From: an uncultured Bacillota bacterium
Lineage (GTDB): Bacteria; Bacillota_I; Bacilli_A; RFN20; CAG-826
NCBI GenBank assembly: GCA_937876465.1
Contig: CALEHV010000013.1
Location: 1 to 15,981 of the forward strand
Length of the DNA stretch: 15,981 nucleotides
Reading direction: 5' to 3'
Shown here: positions 8,901 through 15,981 of the stretch, one piece after another
How the letters are laid out: the number at the start of each line of letters is the position of its first letter
How positions within the stretch are numbered: the stretch's first letter is position 1
Notes under the pieces: generated by a model
What the model was told of the DNA's origin: nothing
Database searches by the model: none
The model's input: the letters and a program-made list of their open reading frames with translations, nothing else
Translations under genes and position numbers: made by a program

Positions 8901-9030
8901 TATCAATATTGATATCCTTGATTCCAATATAATAATTGGTTGATTCTTTCTTTTTGTTTACATACGAAATATCCAACCACTTACCATGAATGATAGCTTG
9001 ATATATCGAATTCTTGACGGATAATTTCAT
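5926..9030 (-). CDS. SF1 (Upf1/DNA2-like) helicase with C-terminal PD-(D/E)XK-like nuclease
   Basis: A 1034-aa protein. The N-terminal region (about 1-340) has no firm assignment, but residues 10-45 (AIIHGKWLDISYVNKKK and on) resemble a WYL-like small beta-barrel, a ligand or nucleic-acid sensing module in other defence proteins. The helicase core has Walker A GPPGTGKT (355-362), Walker B MDESGQ (619-624), GDTNQLQP (644-651), ITPF (768-771), HTLQGSE (796-802) and VTRAKDKF (835-842), the AAA_11/AAA_12 pattern of DNA2/Upf1-like enzymes. The helix-rich insertion (400-590) may contact DNA. The C-terminus (890-1000) looks like a DUF2726/DUF559-type nuclease: E895, FD (941-942), EIDGGEH (963-969) and a Lys/Arg-rich helix ending IKLIRI. 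All core residues are present. The AAGGGA ribosome binding site lies in the 21-nt gap after the 1251-aa gene. Confidence 0.93.
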   Translation of the reverse strand: MKLSVKNSIYQAIIHGKWLDISYVNKKKESTNYYIGIKDINIDKGTITCDIFNPFKSNNVIQDGNKEIFIYISGIESASILEQSCYDVPKELVTKVASDKRVGEFLDVVNFDNNILRYLSDCYRLDNDPFLKEIVMVDGIDIHTLLATKKYKLDDKQFNTLLDKVFKKPKYEAEIINRYQTLAINKFSIDINDKQYVVAYRVLTLNFKDRTLQISDKSSINKSFLIEEEKKVTLAMYLDMNPDEFCANYDEHEEEYIELIKGNFHNNEKINTRPTIFFLMRNSQHGVDQAFEAIHQMDEDNKLPIPIKAFFGRNKSRSGTSKEVNVVVFNRNKINIDQMRVVYNSMVNHVTYVKGPPGTGKTETIFNVLLSAYANDKTVLVCSNNNHPVNDIFKKMDNSLTIKRPFSKEEEKIIFPMIRLGNNSEMAETIKKLREIMEFVSKHEKSRVQEELTETSKNRSLSGFNELRDLLMEYEAQVDLKERVETLSKIRQLTTISQINGKLDDQIGAYQAKIRMSRTIKDEDVLKYAISASEDKNFQNYVYYSSLMKFKRLSNDTYKDLRDIIAIDDLEEGARQFNKYLKDDTNLRRLLAIFPLIICTNLSCEKLGSAKPQFDLVIMDESGQCNTATSLIPIVRGTDLLLVGDTNQLQPVTVIEQNVNEDLMAKYGVGEEYDYVHNSILSTMLRKDNNSKNILLRYHYRCGKKIANFVNQRFYEQQLKLLNDTSGDLVYYNVKNTYNPQSRNSFREEAAQIAKIIRDNNYKDVGIITPFVNQAALINEYLLKIGVTNVKAGTIHTLQGSEKSIIIMSPALSPKTGKKTMDWIKNNHELINVGVTRAKDKFIFVGDKEAIDKLSGDETNDIKVLSDYIFKNGEIVVPESDAVISYDFSNDSKNEKDFFDTVKPYFNRRGSKFRIERNVPVKDAIKTIHPDDLKLIGKKEFDVVVQVTMGLMNRHYHTIVVFEIDGGEHIGSKRTANLDRQKEQICKNYGIKLIRIPNSAVKDYESIISLFEFVVKDLPNIEEAYTQMNLFDME

Positions 9031-9051
9031 AACGAATTCTTTCCCTTAGAT

Positions 9052-12000
9052 TTATTTCAATCTCCAAGTGAAAAAGATATCTGACGCAAACTTATCTTTA
9101 TTTGCGTATAAAGTTTTATTAATCTCTTTCTTCGAAACACCTAATAAATCTGAGATCTTTCCAGATTTTAAGCCTTTTGGGTTTTCTTCTAAAAGTTTCA
9201 CGATTCTATCAACAAGCGGGGTTTCATCATCGACTTTTTTAGAAACTTTTGGAGAACTGAATTCTACAGCTTCTTCAAGAAGTCTTGCATCAAATCCAAA
9301 CTCTTCATAACCAACTAAAACTCTTTGAACATATTCATCACTAGGAGCTCCAAGAACTCTTTCTTCGTGCATGATATACGCAAAAGCATCAATCTTGGTT
9401 TCGTTATCATTCTCATCTCTAAGATCTACAGCGAAATCTTGTTTGTAATAGAATGTTGGATAGCCTTCATATCTATCAAGATTTCTTTCATCATTTTCTG
9501 ATACGGCAAAAACACCAACAGGAACAAAATATCCATCTGCTTTTTCAATAGTTAGATAATTGCCGGATGCGCTACCCTTAAACATGAGTCGGTAGCCTCT
9601 TAGAATTGCAATTCCAACCTTCTTAGCATCGGGGCATCTAGAAGACATTTGCTGTAAATTTAAATTACTTCCATAAGCCAAATAATATTTATTATTGGTT
9701 GTTTCAACTACTTTTGTATCTGGTTTGCTTTCTTTGTTCATATCATCAACAATTTGATTAGTTTGATATCTTTCATAATCAACAAATGCTTGTCCTTTTT
9801 GTGGAATTTCAGATTCCACTTCAACGCCTTCTACGATGCCGAAATCAAACCAGTCAAAACTGTTTCTATAATTTCTCTTAACTTCTTCATTTGTTAAATC
9901 AAGAGTTGAACCTATCGATTCGTTTTCAAAGAACTCTCTAATAAATCCATTGAGAATGTCTTCTTTAAAGATGTGGTATCTATTTAGAATTTCAAAATCC
10001 TTTTTAGTGATACCTACAGCTTCAAGGAAAATGTTAGGATCTGCATTCTTAAAAATCTCATCAAATGTTGTTTCTCTATAAACAGAGATATACAAAAATT
10101 CAAATAATCTAGCAAGAATGTGCTGCATAACATTATCTGTATCTTCAATTGATGTGTCATCTTTATTTTTGATGATTGGTCTCAATGCTTTTATAACAGC
10201 TTTTTCGAAAGATTCTTTGTACCAACGTTTATAAATCATTCCTTTAAATTCATCAGGAATATTTGCGTCATTATTCAAAAATCCCCTGATAAAATTAATT
10301 ATTTTTGATTTTGTAACATCAGTAAAGGTAATGTCTTTCCCGAATTCTTCTCTAACTTTATCAACGAATTTTAAGCCATCAGTTTTACCACATTGCATCT
10401 TTTTAATTGGCGCATTAACACCATTTCTATATCCAGTCTTAAAACCATTAATAAAGTATTTCTTATGAATTTCGTCTAAATTATCAGGTACATTCTCTTT
10501 AATGTGATTCTTTTCGTTTTCATCATAAGTTGATTGAACAGCACTATCATCTAAATCGAGATAAAGTTTGCTATCTTCCATACCTTTTTTATAACCAAGG
10601 TCACGGCCTTCAACTGTTACTTTATCTCTAAATCCATCTTCTGGTTTTGGAGGAACTTCTCCTCCTTTTTCATGACTGAATTTAGCATGAGCAAAGACAT
10701 GCTTTATAATATCACTTACTTCAGGATCATTGAGCATAGCTGCAATTGTATCTTCATCCTGAATCCAAGTTGTATTTTTAGTATCTCTAATCTTTTTAGA
10801 AAGAGGTTTCCCTCTACTGTCACCGAATTCAGCTAATTTATAGAAAGTTTCTTCTCCAATAGCGTGTTCCATATCCCCGTTCATAAAGATTGGAAGATAT
10901 TTAACTATGAGCTTAGCTACTTGCATTTTAGTATAGCCATACTCTTTAGACGATTCTTCTGCATATCTTAAAAGCAACGAAGCTGCTCTATCAATATTGA
11001 AGTCATAAACATAGCCTTCCTTTTTAATAATTTCATCACCCTTAGTTAATGGTGTTTGAATTCTGAAAATTGCTTGGAAATATGACTCTGGGCTAGCTAA
11101 ATCTTTTAATACGAAAATGCTAGACCATTTTTTAACGGTAACACCAATAGTTAATTTATTTACTGTAATTGAAATACTTCCAAGTTTATGTGTATTTTCG
11201 CCTGCTGTCATTTGATCGTTGAGATAAGCTAAAGCGCTTGGACCGCTACCAACATCACGGGCAGACAAATTTGTAATTTGATATTTATTAAAATATTCAT
11301 CATTTCTTAATAATTGAGCCATAGCAATACAGGAATTAACATTTGGCATAAGCCATAATGTATCTTTACTATTAGCAATCAATTTTGGATTTGAATATGG
11401 GAAATTTCTACCATGAGTAGTAGCGCCCTTAATAATTTCTAACCAAAGTTTAATCTCATCTTCATAAATAAATTCATAACCTTTATTTGGATCGTAGTCC
11501 TTTTTAGTTTCAAAAAATTTATTTAATGAGAAATAACTTCTGCCAAGTAATTTATCGTCTGAAACTACACTATTAGCTAAACCTGGGAATAGAGCTTTCA
11601 TATCATAGCCAAAGATTCTCATATCTGGGAAATGGGCGTAATCAGGATTGACCTCACTAAAATCACCATCTTTGCTGTTTGGATATTTTCTTTGTTGTTC
11701 ATCAAAATATGAATATGTGCTAGAAGTGCTTTGATTAAATTCACCTTTAGCTAAGGACTTAAATGGCGTACCAGATAAGCAAATGGTCTTTGCGGTTTTA
11801 ATCTCAAATTTTTTAATTACGTCTTTTGTTTCTTTTAAGTTCTTTTGATATTCATTATCTAAATCTTCAAATGTATCCTGCGTTCTTGAATTCCAAGCAC
11901 CAAAATGATACTCATCTAAAACGACCAAATCCCAATCAACGTCTTGAAGTTTCTTAATTTTATCTTTTGTTGTTTGGCTTTGACTATCTTTTCCCAAATA

Positions 12001-12807
12001 GTTCTGCAACGACAAAAACACAACATAAGGATCTTTTTTGTCTTTTAATGTAAAGCCAGTTCTTTTGATATTATCATCTGTGTAATATTTGTATTCTTTA
12101 GCAATATGTAACAAATCATCTTGCCATGATTTTTCGACAGCAGGAATGAATGTTAAGATTAAGATCTTATTTATATTGTTTTCTTCTGCAAATTTATATG
12201 TTGTATAACATTTACCAAATCTCATTTTGCAGTTTAACAAGAAGCGGCCACCAACTGGATGAGCATCAAAATATGTTTTTAGATCATCGATACATTTTTG
12301 CTGTTCATCTCTAGGCTCATAAACAGCTCTACTAGAACCACTTTTTCTAATTTTATTAAATGTATCAATTAAATCTTCAGGAAGGATTCTAATAAACCAT
12401 TCTTGCTCTTGTGTTACTAAACCAGCATATTGAGAATTAATTTCAGAGTGAACTCTATAGTCTTTAAAAGAATCACTATTGGCATCAAGACAGACACCCC
12501 AATAAATGACTTCTCTTTCATCTCCAATTCCCCTAGCTTTTTCAGATTCAGTTAGAGCAAGTTCGTGATCTTGGTCTTTGATTCTTGACTGAACTGCATG
12601 CCAAAAAGTTTCTCCAACTCTACATATAGTCATGCCAACCTTAATACCCTTTGCAGGAAATTTAGGAAGAATATACATGTAAATTAAAATTAATCTTTGT
12701 TCGGTTTCGTTTTTATCATCAAGCAAAAATGATGTTGTTTTACCATTAAAAACAGCAGAATCTTCTTGATTTAGATTACTCCCTTGTTTGACAACAATAC
12801 TGCTCAT
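9052..12807 (-). CDS. Fusion: GIY-YIG-like domain, SF2 helicase, gamma-glutamylcyclotransferase-like domain, winged helix
   Basis: A 1251-aa multidomain protein. Residues 41-138 look like a GIY-YIG/T5orf172 nuclease domain (IYMYILP, KVGMT at 56-60, R75, E134 or E136). Residues 165-620 form an SF2 helicase/translocase: P-loop KMRFGKC (194-200), where Cys replaces the usual Thr/Ser, DEYH box (298-301), LSGTPF (344-349) and an arginine-finger motif FRIQTP (581-586). This MRFGK type accompanies Eco57I-like methyltransferases in restriction systems. Residues 640-1000 are helical, without a known domain. Residues 1040-1180 are a gamma-glutamylcyclotransferase/AIG2-like fold with YGSN (1045-1048) and the probable catalytic Glu in LDRYEG (E1114). 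Residues 1196-1251 look like a winged helix. The start is 1 nt after the methyltransferase stop. Likely the restriction or translocation subunit of the R-M module. Confidence 0.93.
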   Translation of the reverse strand: MSSIVVKQGSNLNQEDSAVFNGKTTSFLLDDKNETEQRLILIYMYILPKFPAKGIKVGMTICRVGETFWHAVQSRIKDQDHELALTESEKARGIGDEREVIYWGVCLDANSDSFKDYRVHSEINSQYAGLVTQEQEWFIRILPEDLIDTFNKIRKSGSSRAVYEPRDEQQKCIDDLKTYFDAHPVGGRFLLNCKMRFGKCYTTYKFAEENNINKILILTFIPAVEKSWQDDLLHIAKEYKYYTDDNIKRTGFTLKDKKDPYVVFLSLQNYLGKDSQSQTTKDKIKKLQDVDWDLVVLDEYHFGAWNSRTQDTFEDLDNEYQKNLKETKDVIKKFEIKTAKTICLSGTPFKSLAKGEFNQSTSSTYSYFDEQQRKYPNSKDGDFSEVNPDYAHFPDMRIFGYDMKALFPGLANSVVSDDKLLGRSYFSLNKFFETKKDYDPNKGYEFIYEDEIKLWLEIIKGATTHGRNFPYSNPKLIANSKDTLWLMPNVNSCIAMAQLLRNDEYFNKYQITNLSARDVGSGPSALAYLNDQMTAGENTHKLGSISITVNKLTIGVTVKKWSSIFVLKDLASPESYFQAIFRIQTPLTKGDEIIKKEGYVYDFNIDRAASLLLRYAEESSKEYGYTKMQVAKLIVKYLPIFMNGDMEHAIGEETFYKLAEFGDSRGKPLSKKIRDTKNTTWIQDEDTIAAMLNDPEVSDIIKHVFAHAKFSHEKGGEVPPKPEDGFRDKVTVEGRDLGYKKGMEDSKLYLDLDDSAVQSTYDENEKNHIKENVPDNLDEIHKKYFINGFKTGYRNGVNAPIKKMQCGKTDGLKFVDKVREEFGKDITFTDVTKSKIINFIRGFLNNDANIPDEFKGMIYKRWYKESFEKAVIKALRPIIKNKDDTSIEDTDNVMQHILARLFEFLYISVYRETTFDEIFKNADPNIFLEAVGITKKDFEILNRYHIFKEDILNGFIREFFENESIGSTLDLTNEEVKRNYRNSFDWFDFGIVEGVEVESEIPQKGQAFVDYERYQTNQIVDDMNKESKPDTKVVETTNNKYYLAYGSNLNLQQMSSRCPDAKKVGIAILRGYRLMFKGSASGNYLTIEKADGYFVPVGVFAVSENDERNLDRYEGYPTFYYKQDFAVDLRDENDNETKIDAFAYIMHEERVLGAPSDEYVQRVLVGYEEFGFDARLLEEAVEFSSPKVSKKVDDETPLVDRIVKLLEENPKGLKSGKISDLLGVSKKEINKTLYANKDKFASDIFFTWRLK

Positions 12808-12808
12808 A

Positions 12809-14539
12809 TTAATTCATCTCTCTGATAACGGATTCAATGACATTAATTTCTTTTTCATCTAATCCATATCTGGAATACAATTTTTTGTCGTCCCAACTTT
12901 CGGAGAAATCCAACCATGGAACAAAATTAAAATTTTCGATAGACATATTCATTCCAGTTAATGTTAATTGTATTAAAAATCTAACGAATTTTGTTCTGAG
13001 ATAATTATAAACATTAATTGCATTTTGTTCGGTTTCTTGAGGACAAACAGTTAAATAAGACTGCGAACATATTTGGCCAGGCTTCAATAATTCCATTCTG
13101 CTCAAAACTCTATACATACCATTTTTGTCAGGAGTACCCGCATGTTCACAGGTTAATTTAGAAATCATCGGTTTAAATTTATCAATAGTATCACGACTTT
13201 TTGTAACAAGATCTCTTTCAACAAATCTCCATCCTTTGCTTGTTAATATTTCGCAATCATTTTCTTTTGTCTTTTTTTCTGTTCCTTCAAACGTGGAAAG
13301 GAAACCATAAGGAGTTTGAGGACTGCATCCGCCATTCATCGCAAGCGTCTTTTCTTTTTTTGAAAGAATCTTCTTAACTATAGATAAAGCGTCATTTCTT
13401 CTAATGAAAATATCAAATTCATTTAATTTGCGTGTTGCAGTGCTTCGAATTCCGTTTGTAACGTTGGTAAAATCACAATTACCTTCATATTCAGAATCAC
13501 GCAAGAAATAACAAACGCCACCATTGATATCCACACCAGGGAAACAATCTTTCGAATCGCTGAAATCAAAAAGCTTTTTAATGTGTCTATCTTTTAGCAT
13601 GTCATTTCTAAAATCATCCAAACCAACACCGCCAGAAAACCATCTAGAAGGAATAATCATACATAAATATTTAGGATTTAGTGCAATAGCTTGTTTTACA
13701 AAATTTTGATAAATAGGAACAGCACCTAATCCCTTACCGCTCTCATTGACCTGTAATTGATAAGGTGGATTTCCAATAATTATGTCAAACTTCATTTTTC
13801 TATCCTCCGTTTTTGGTTTAAATCTTTGTTTTAAATGTTTGCTCAGAACCAGTCTATATATGTGCGTAAACTCATATGCGTATTGTTCTCGTTGTTTTGG
13901 ATCTACATACCTACTGTCAGCTGAAACTCCACAATATTTGCACTTATATTTTTTCCTGTCCTCATCTTTTACTGTTGAAGGCATCATTCTACCAGACGAA
14001 TCAACAAATTCATGGTCTGTGTTCGGAGTTTTAATATTTCCTTCTTCATCATCAAACCATGAGCCATTTCCAATAGCATATCCGTTAACATAATGCCCAT
14101 CAGTGGCTTTAATACCATCACATTTTCTGTTTGCTTGCGAACAGTAATATAGTGTTCTTCTAGCAACATTCGATGTAAATTTTGTTTGTCCTATAGAAAA
14201 AATCATATTTTGAAGAATGTGTTTTCTTCGTTCTTCTTTATCGGTAATTACATTTTCTAATCCCTTATCTAGTCGAATAGCAATTTCGCGTTCAAAAATT
14301 CCGTTTTTAGTAGCTGGATTCAACCATTTGTATAATGGATTATGCCAAACCTCATCAGGTAAAAGATCTAGCATCATATCACAAGTCTTACGAGGGGTGA
14401 ATACTTCATCATTGCCAACATTTGTTATGGTTTCAAGGATGTCAAAGTGTTCAATATAATCGTTTGCTTCTTCTACAATTGTGTTGTATTTCTTATTAGC
14501 TTCAAGAGCTTCACTGGTTTTCTTTTCTGCATCTACCAT
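12809..14539 (-). CDS. Eco57I-like N6-adenine DNA methyltransferase
   Basis: A 576-aa class I methyltransferase. Motif X is FTPRKTCDMML (47-57). Motif I is LNPATKNGIFERE (73-85), a variant that lacks the usual GxG but fits the KSGxF type seen in some Eco57I-like enzymes. Motif IV is IIGNPPYQLQ (254-263), the N-P-P-Y signature of amino-methylating enzymes. A pair of Cys clusters (C133, C140, C200, C203 in CKYC) between motifs I and IV may bind zinc. The part after 300 is probably target recognition, with a second Cys-rich patch near 463-500. The ATG overlaps the stop of the 217-aa gene by 7 nt, and AAGGAG inside that gene serves as ribosome binding site, so the two are translationally coupled. 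It probably methylates adenine in host DNA to protect it from the neighbouring helicase-nuclease. Confidence 0.92.
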   Translation of the reverse strand: MVDAEKKTSEALEANKKYNTIVEEANDYIEHFDILETITNVGNDEVFTPRKTCDMMLDLLPDEVWHNPLYKWLNPATKNGIFEREIAIRLDKGLENVITDKEERRKHILQNMIFSIGQTKFTSNVARRTLYYCSQANRKCDGIKATDGHYVNGYAIGNGSWFDDEEGNIKTPNTDHEFVDSSGRMMPSTVKDEDRKKYKCKYCGVSADSRYVDPKQREQYAYEFTHIYRLVLSKHLKQRFKPKTEDRKMKFDIIIGNPPYQLQVNESGKGLGAVPIYQNFVKQAIALNPKYLCMIIPSRWFSGGVGLDDFRNDMLKDRHIKKLFDFSDSKDCFPGVDINGGVCYFLRDSEYEGNCDFTNVTNGIRSTATRKLNEFDIFIRRNDALSIVKKILSKKEKTLAMNGGCSPQTPYGFLSTFEGTEKKTKENDCEILTSKGWRFVERDLVTKSRDTIDKFKPMISKLTCEHAGTPDKNGMYRVLSRMELLKPGQICSQSYLTVCPQETEQNAINVYNYLRTKFVRFLIQLTLTGMNMSIENFNFVPWLDFSESWDDKKLYSRYGLDEKEINVIESVIREMN

Positions 14540-15186
14540 AAATCGACTCCTTCATAATGAAAATTAATTTCAGAACTCGAAACATTCCATACTGGCATAT
14601 CCAAAGACTTAAAATTATTCATTTCAACATCTGGCATTCGATAAGCAACATCGAGTCCCAATAAAAATCCATCAGGCACACTCGTATTAAACATAGCCCA
14701 CATAAAATTCGTTGTTATTACGCATTTAACTAATTCAAAATAAACTTCAGAAACATCTATTTTGTTTTTATTAACAAATTGTTTAACACATGTAAAAATG
14801 TTGTTTCTTTGTTTTAATATGAGCTCCTTATCCATTTCTATTGAATAAATAGTTGATAAAGCTTTTAGAGATTCTATAACGAAACTATCGTTATCTTCTT
14901 TATAAACCTTTTCTAGTCTTTTATATAAAATATAAACTGTAAAAGCTCCATCACCAGAAGTTGGCTCTAAAACTGTCTTTTCAATATCAAAAACATCCTT
15001 TTCGCCAATACTCTTCACCATGTCCTTAACGATAAATTCAGGAGTAAAAATCTGATACCCCTCAGTATCATTAGAACCCATTGAAGCTAGTTTTATTTCA
15101 TCTAATTCGTTAATAGCATCAAAATCTGCTAATTGCGTTTTATTAAATTTACTTTTTATTAAAGCCAATGATTCTTGTAATTTCAT
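14533..15186 (-). CDS. Methyltransferase-like protein with SAM motif but no NPPY
   Basis: First gene of the array, 217 aa, with AGGGATG as ribosome binding site just before the ATG. It carries motif X (FTPEFIVKDM, 47-56), motif I (LEPTSGDGAF, 73-82) and an acidic motif II (SIEMDKE, 115-121) of an N6-adenine methyltransferase. The expected NPPY is missing. In its place ITTNFMWAMFN (157-167) might be a diverged catalytic loop. The protein ends in a tail without a target-recognition domain, at a length well below complete Mod subunits. It may bind SAM and act as a partner of the following NPPY methyltransferase, with which it overlaps by 7 nt. Alternatives are an inactive regulatory paralogue or a truncated enzyme. 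The clean overlap argues against recent truncation. Confidence 0.88.
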   Translation of the reverse strand: MKLQESLALIKSKFNKTQLADFDAINELDEIKLASMGSNDTEGYQIFTPEFIVKDMVKSIGEKDVFDIEKTVLEPTSGDGAFTVYILYKRLEKVYKEDNDSFVIESLKALSTIYSIEMDKELILKQRNNIFTCVKQFVNKNKIDVSEVYFELVKCVITTNFMWAMFNTSVPDGFLLGLDVAYRMPDVEMNNFKSLDMPVWNVSSSEINFHYEGVDLW

Positions 15187-15230
15187 AACATCCCTATAGC
15201 TCGCGTATTAGTTTATCACATGAAGAAAGA

Positions 15231-15256
15231 ATTATAAATCCTTTCTACCGTGTAAA
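15231..15256 (-). promoter_or_regulatory. Candidate promoter of the array
   Basis: On the minus strand a perfect -10 box TATAAT (15231-15236) is preceded by TTTACA (15251-15256). The 14-nt spacer is shorter than the usual 17, which lowers confidence. It lies just downstream of the broken small gene and would give a leader of about 40 nt before the first methyltransferase gene. Confidence 0.35.
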
Positions 15257-15257
15257 C

Positions 15258-15551
15258 TTAGAAGCTCTTTTCATGAATTGTCTTTTCGAAATCAATAATT
15301 GAATGAAATATATTCTCTTTTGGTGTGTGACGAACAATGATCGTCCCAGCCGATCCAACGCCATCATTATTAATAGCCCACAAAGGTTGAACGTTTTCTT
15401 GTTCAAACAATTCAGGATAAGTAAGTGGAATGTTGTGCTTTATGCATAAGGATTTTAATTGGTTTCTTTCTTATCTTGTTGAGATAACGACTACATAAAG
15501 ATCGTTTTGTTTTCTTTCTTGTTTTGACATAAAAGTCTTCTTTTCTGCCAT
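15258..15551 (-). pseudogene. Small unrecognised gene broken by an in-frame stop
   Basis: Starting from ATG at 15551 (a second in-frame ATG is 7 codons later), the minus strand reads 26 codons, then TAA, then 70 more open codons with protein-like composition before the final TAA at 15258-15260. The intact product would be 97 aa. It would have a strand-like LYVVVISTR, then a segment with LKSLCIKHNIPLTYPE, a Gly-rich loop NNDGVGSAGT followed by IIVRHTP, and a helical C-terminus. A single substitution (for example AAA or CAA to TAA) explains the lesion. No family recognised. Its place just before the methyltransferase would suit a regulator or a small partner, which is speculation. Confidence 0.65.
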
Positions 15552-15889
15552 AAAGAATTTAAAAAACCATCGAATCTATGGCTCTACAATAAAAGTACTA
15601 ACGTTTGCTTATTTGTTAACCTACATTTCTACTTTTTGTTTTTTATCAAAATAAATACAACATAAAAAATGCCATTAAAACAGTACGTAATATTCTGATA
15701 GGTATGACTATGTGTTCAAACTGTTCCCAGTAATTTGAATTTTTCGTTGTGTTTCCTATGCGTGCCAACCTGCACGTGAATTCTGCTGTATTTTTGGCTT
15801 ATTTTTGATTAAATCAAAAAAATAACGTCCCATAATAGAAGCGTTATAATCCGAATTCTTTCGATGTAATCGGCACTTTTTATATATCT
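15552..15889. other. Intergenic region between broken small gene and rRNA methyltransferase
   Basis: No open frame worth reporting. The region holds a candidate intrinsic terminator (15816-15847), an overlapping 19-nt AT palindrome TTTTTGATTAAATCAAAAA (15802-15820) and a small GC hairpin CGTGC/GCACG (15761-15776). It probably ends the methyltransferase transcript and once carried the promoter of the small gene. No clear -35/-10 pair was found. Confidence 0.5.
15816..15847 (-). terminator. Probable intrinsic terminator of the RlmD-like gene
   Basis: On the minus strand ATAACG (15842-15847) pairs with CGTTAT (15822-15827) around a 14-nt loop and is followed by a run of T (15816-15822). It begins 43 nt after the stop of the methyltransferase gene. 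The 6-bp stem is short with some wobble extension, so strength is uncertain. Confidence 0.45.
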
Positions 15890-15981
15890 TTATCCCTTAT
15901 AAATAAGGGATACTACGGTCTCAACATGGAATGTCATTGGAAACATATCCACTGGTTGAACGTCACCAATCTCATATTCTT
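15890..15981 (-). CDS. RlmD/TrmA-type RNA uracil-C5 methyltransferase, C-terminus only
   Basis: The minus strand carries the last 30 codons of a gene that begins beyond the right edge. The encoded EIGDVQPVDMFPMTFHVETV matches the highly conserved end of class I RNA (uracil-5-)-methyltransferases such as RlmD, RlmCD or TrmA, where V.P.DMFP.T.HVE lies just before the C-terminus. The family methylates uracil in 23S rRNA or tRNA with SAM. Which subfamily cannot be decided from this fragment. The final residues (SLIYKG) differ from the common LLSR-type ending and coincide with a palindrome over the stop. This is ordinary chromosomal housekeeping, suggesting that the island sits at the 3' end of a core gene. 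Confidence 0.85.
   Translation of the reverse strand, partial: EYEIGDVQPVDMFPMTFHVETVVSLIYKG
15891..15912. repeat. 22-nt palindrome at the end of the RNA methyltransferase gene
   Basis: TATCCCTTAT-AA-ATAAGGGATA is a perfect inverted repeat with 10-bp arms and a 2-nt centre. It overlaps the stop codon (15890-15892) and the last codons of the RlmD-like gene. No T-run follows on either strand. It may be a 3'-end RNA hairpin, a protein-binding site or part of an insertion site. Confidence 0.5.

Overview
This AT-rich window (about one third GC by eye) carries densely packed genes, all on the minus strand, so transcription runs from right to left. AT-rich codons, mostly TAA stops and AAGGAG-type ribosome binding sites point to a low-GC Gram-positive relative (Bacillota, possibly near the Mollicutes or Erysipelotrichia). 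This is inference: no taxonomic marker is complete. Trp is TGG in every intact gene, so the standard bacterial code (table 11) is likely.

Right edge (15258-15981). The last codons of an RlmD/TrmA-type RNA uracil-methyltransferase gene enter from the right and end in a 22-nt palindrome. A probable intrinsic terminator follows. Next comes a small unrecognised gene broken by one in-frame TAA, then a candidate promoter.

Centre (465-15186). A long, tightly spaced array looks like a restriction-modification or anti-phage island. In transcription order it encodes: (1) a 217-aa methyltransferase-like protein with a SAM-binding motif but no NPPY; (2) a 576-aa Eco57I-like adenine methyltransferase with NPPY; (3) a 1251-aa fusion of a GIY-YIG-like domain, SF2 helicase, gamma-glutamylcyclotransferase (AIG2-like) domain and winged helix; (4) a 1034-aa SF1 helicase with a C-terminal PD-(D/E)XK-like nuclease; (5) a 579-aa GIY-YIG plus Schlafen-type (DUF2075) helicase; (6) a degraded MazG-like nucleotide pyrophosphohydrolase; (7) a 768-aa PHP phosphoesterase fused to an ABC/SMC-like ATPase, with a G8 tract just before its start; (8) a 102-aa unknown; (9) a 246-aa helical unknown. 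The first five genes overlap or lie 1-21 nt apart, as do the last three. The two blocks are separated by the mazG pseudogene.

Left edge (1-464). A spacer of about 300 nt unusually rich in short palindromes is followed by the first 53 codons of another minus-strand gene that runs out of the window.

Reading of the whole. The methyltransferase pair probably marks self DNA. Helicase-nuclease fusions (1251, 1034 and 579 aa) and the PHP-ATPase are the likely effectors or sensors. I do not know a named defence system with this exact composition. The array could be one large system or two adjacent ones (an R-M module plus a PHP-ATPase module). The two broken genes suggest a mobile, partly decaying island.
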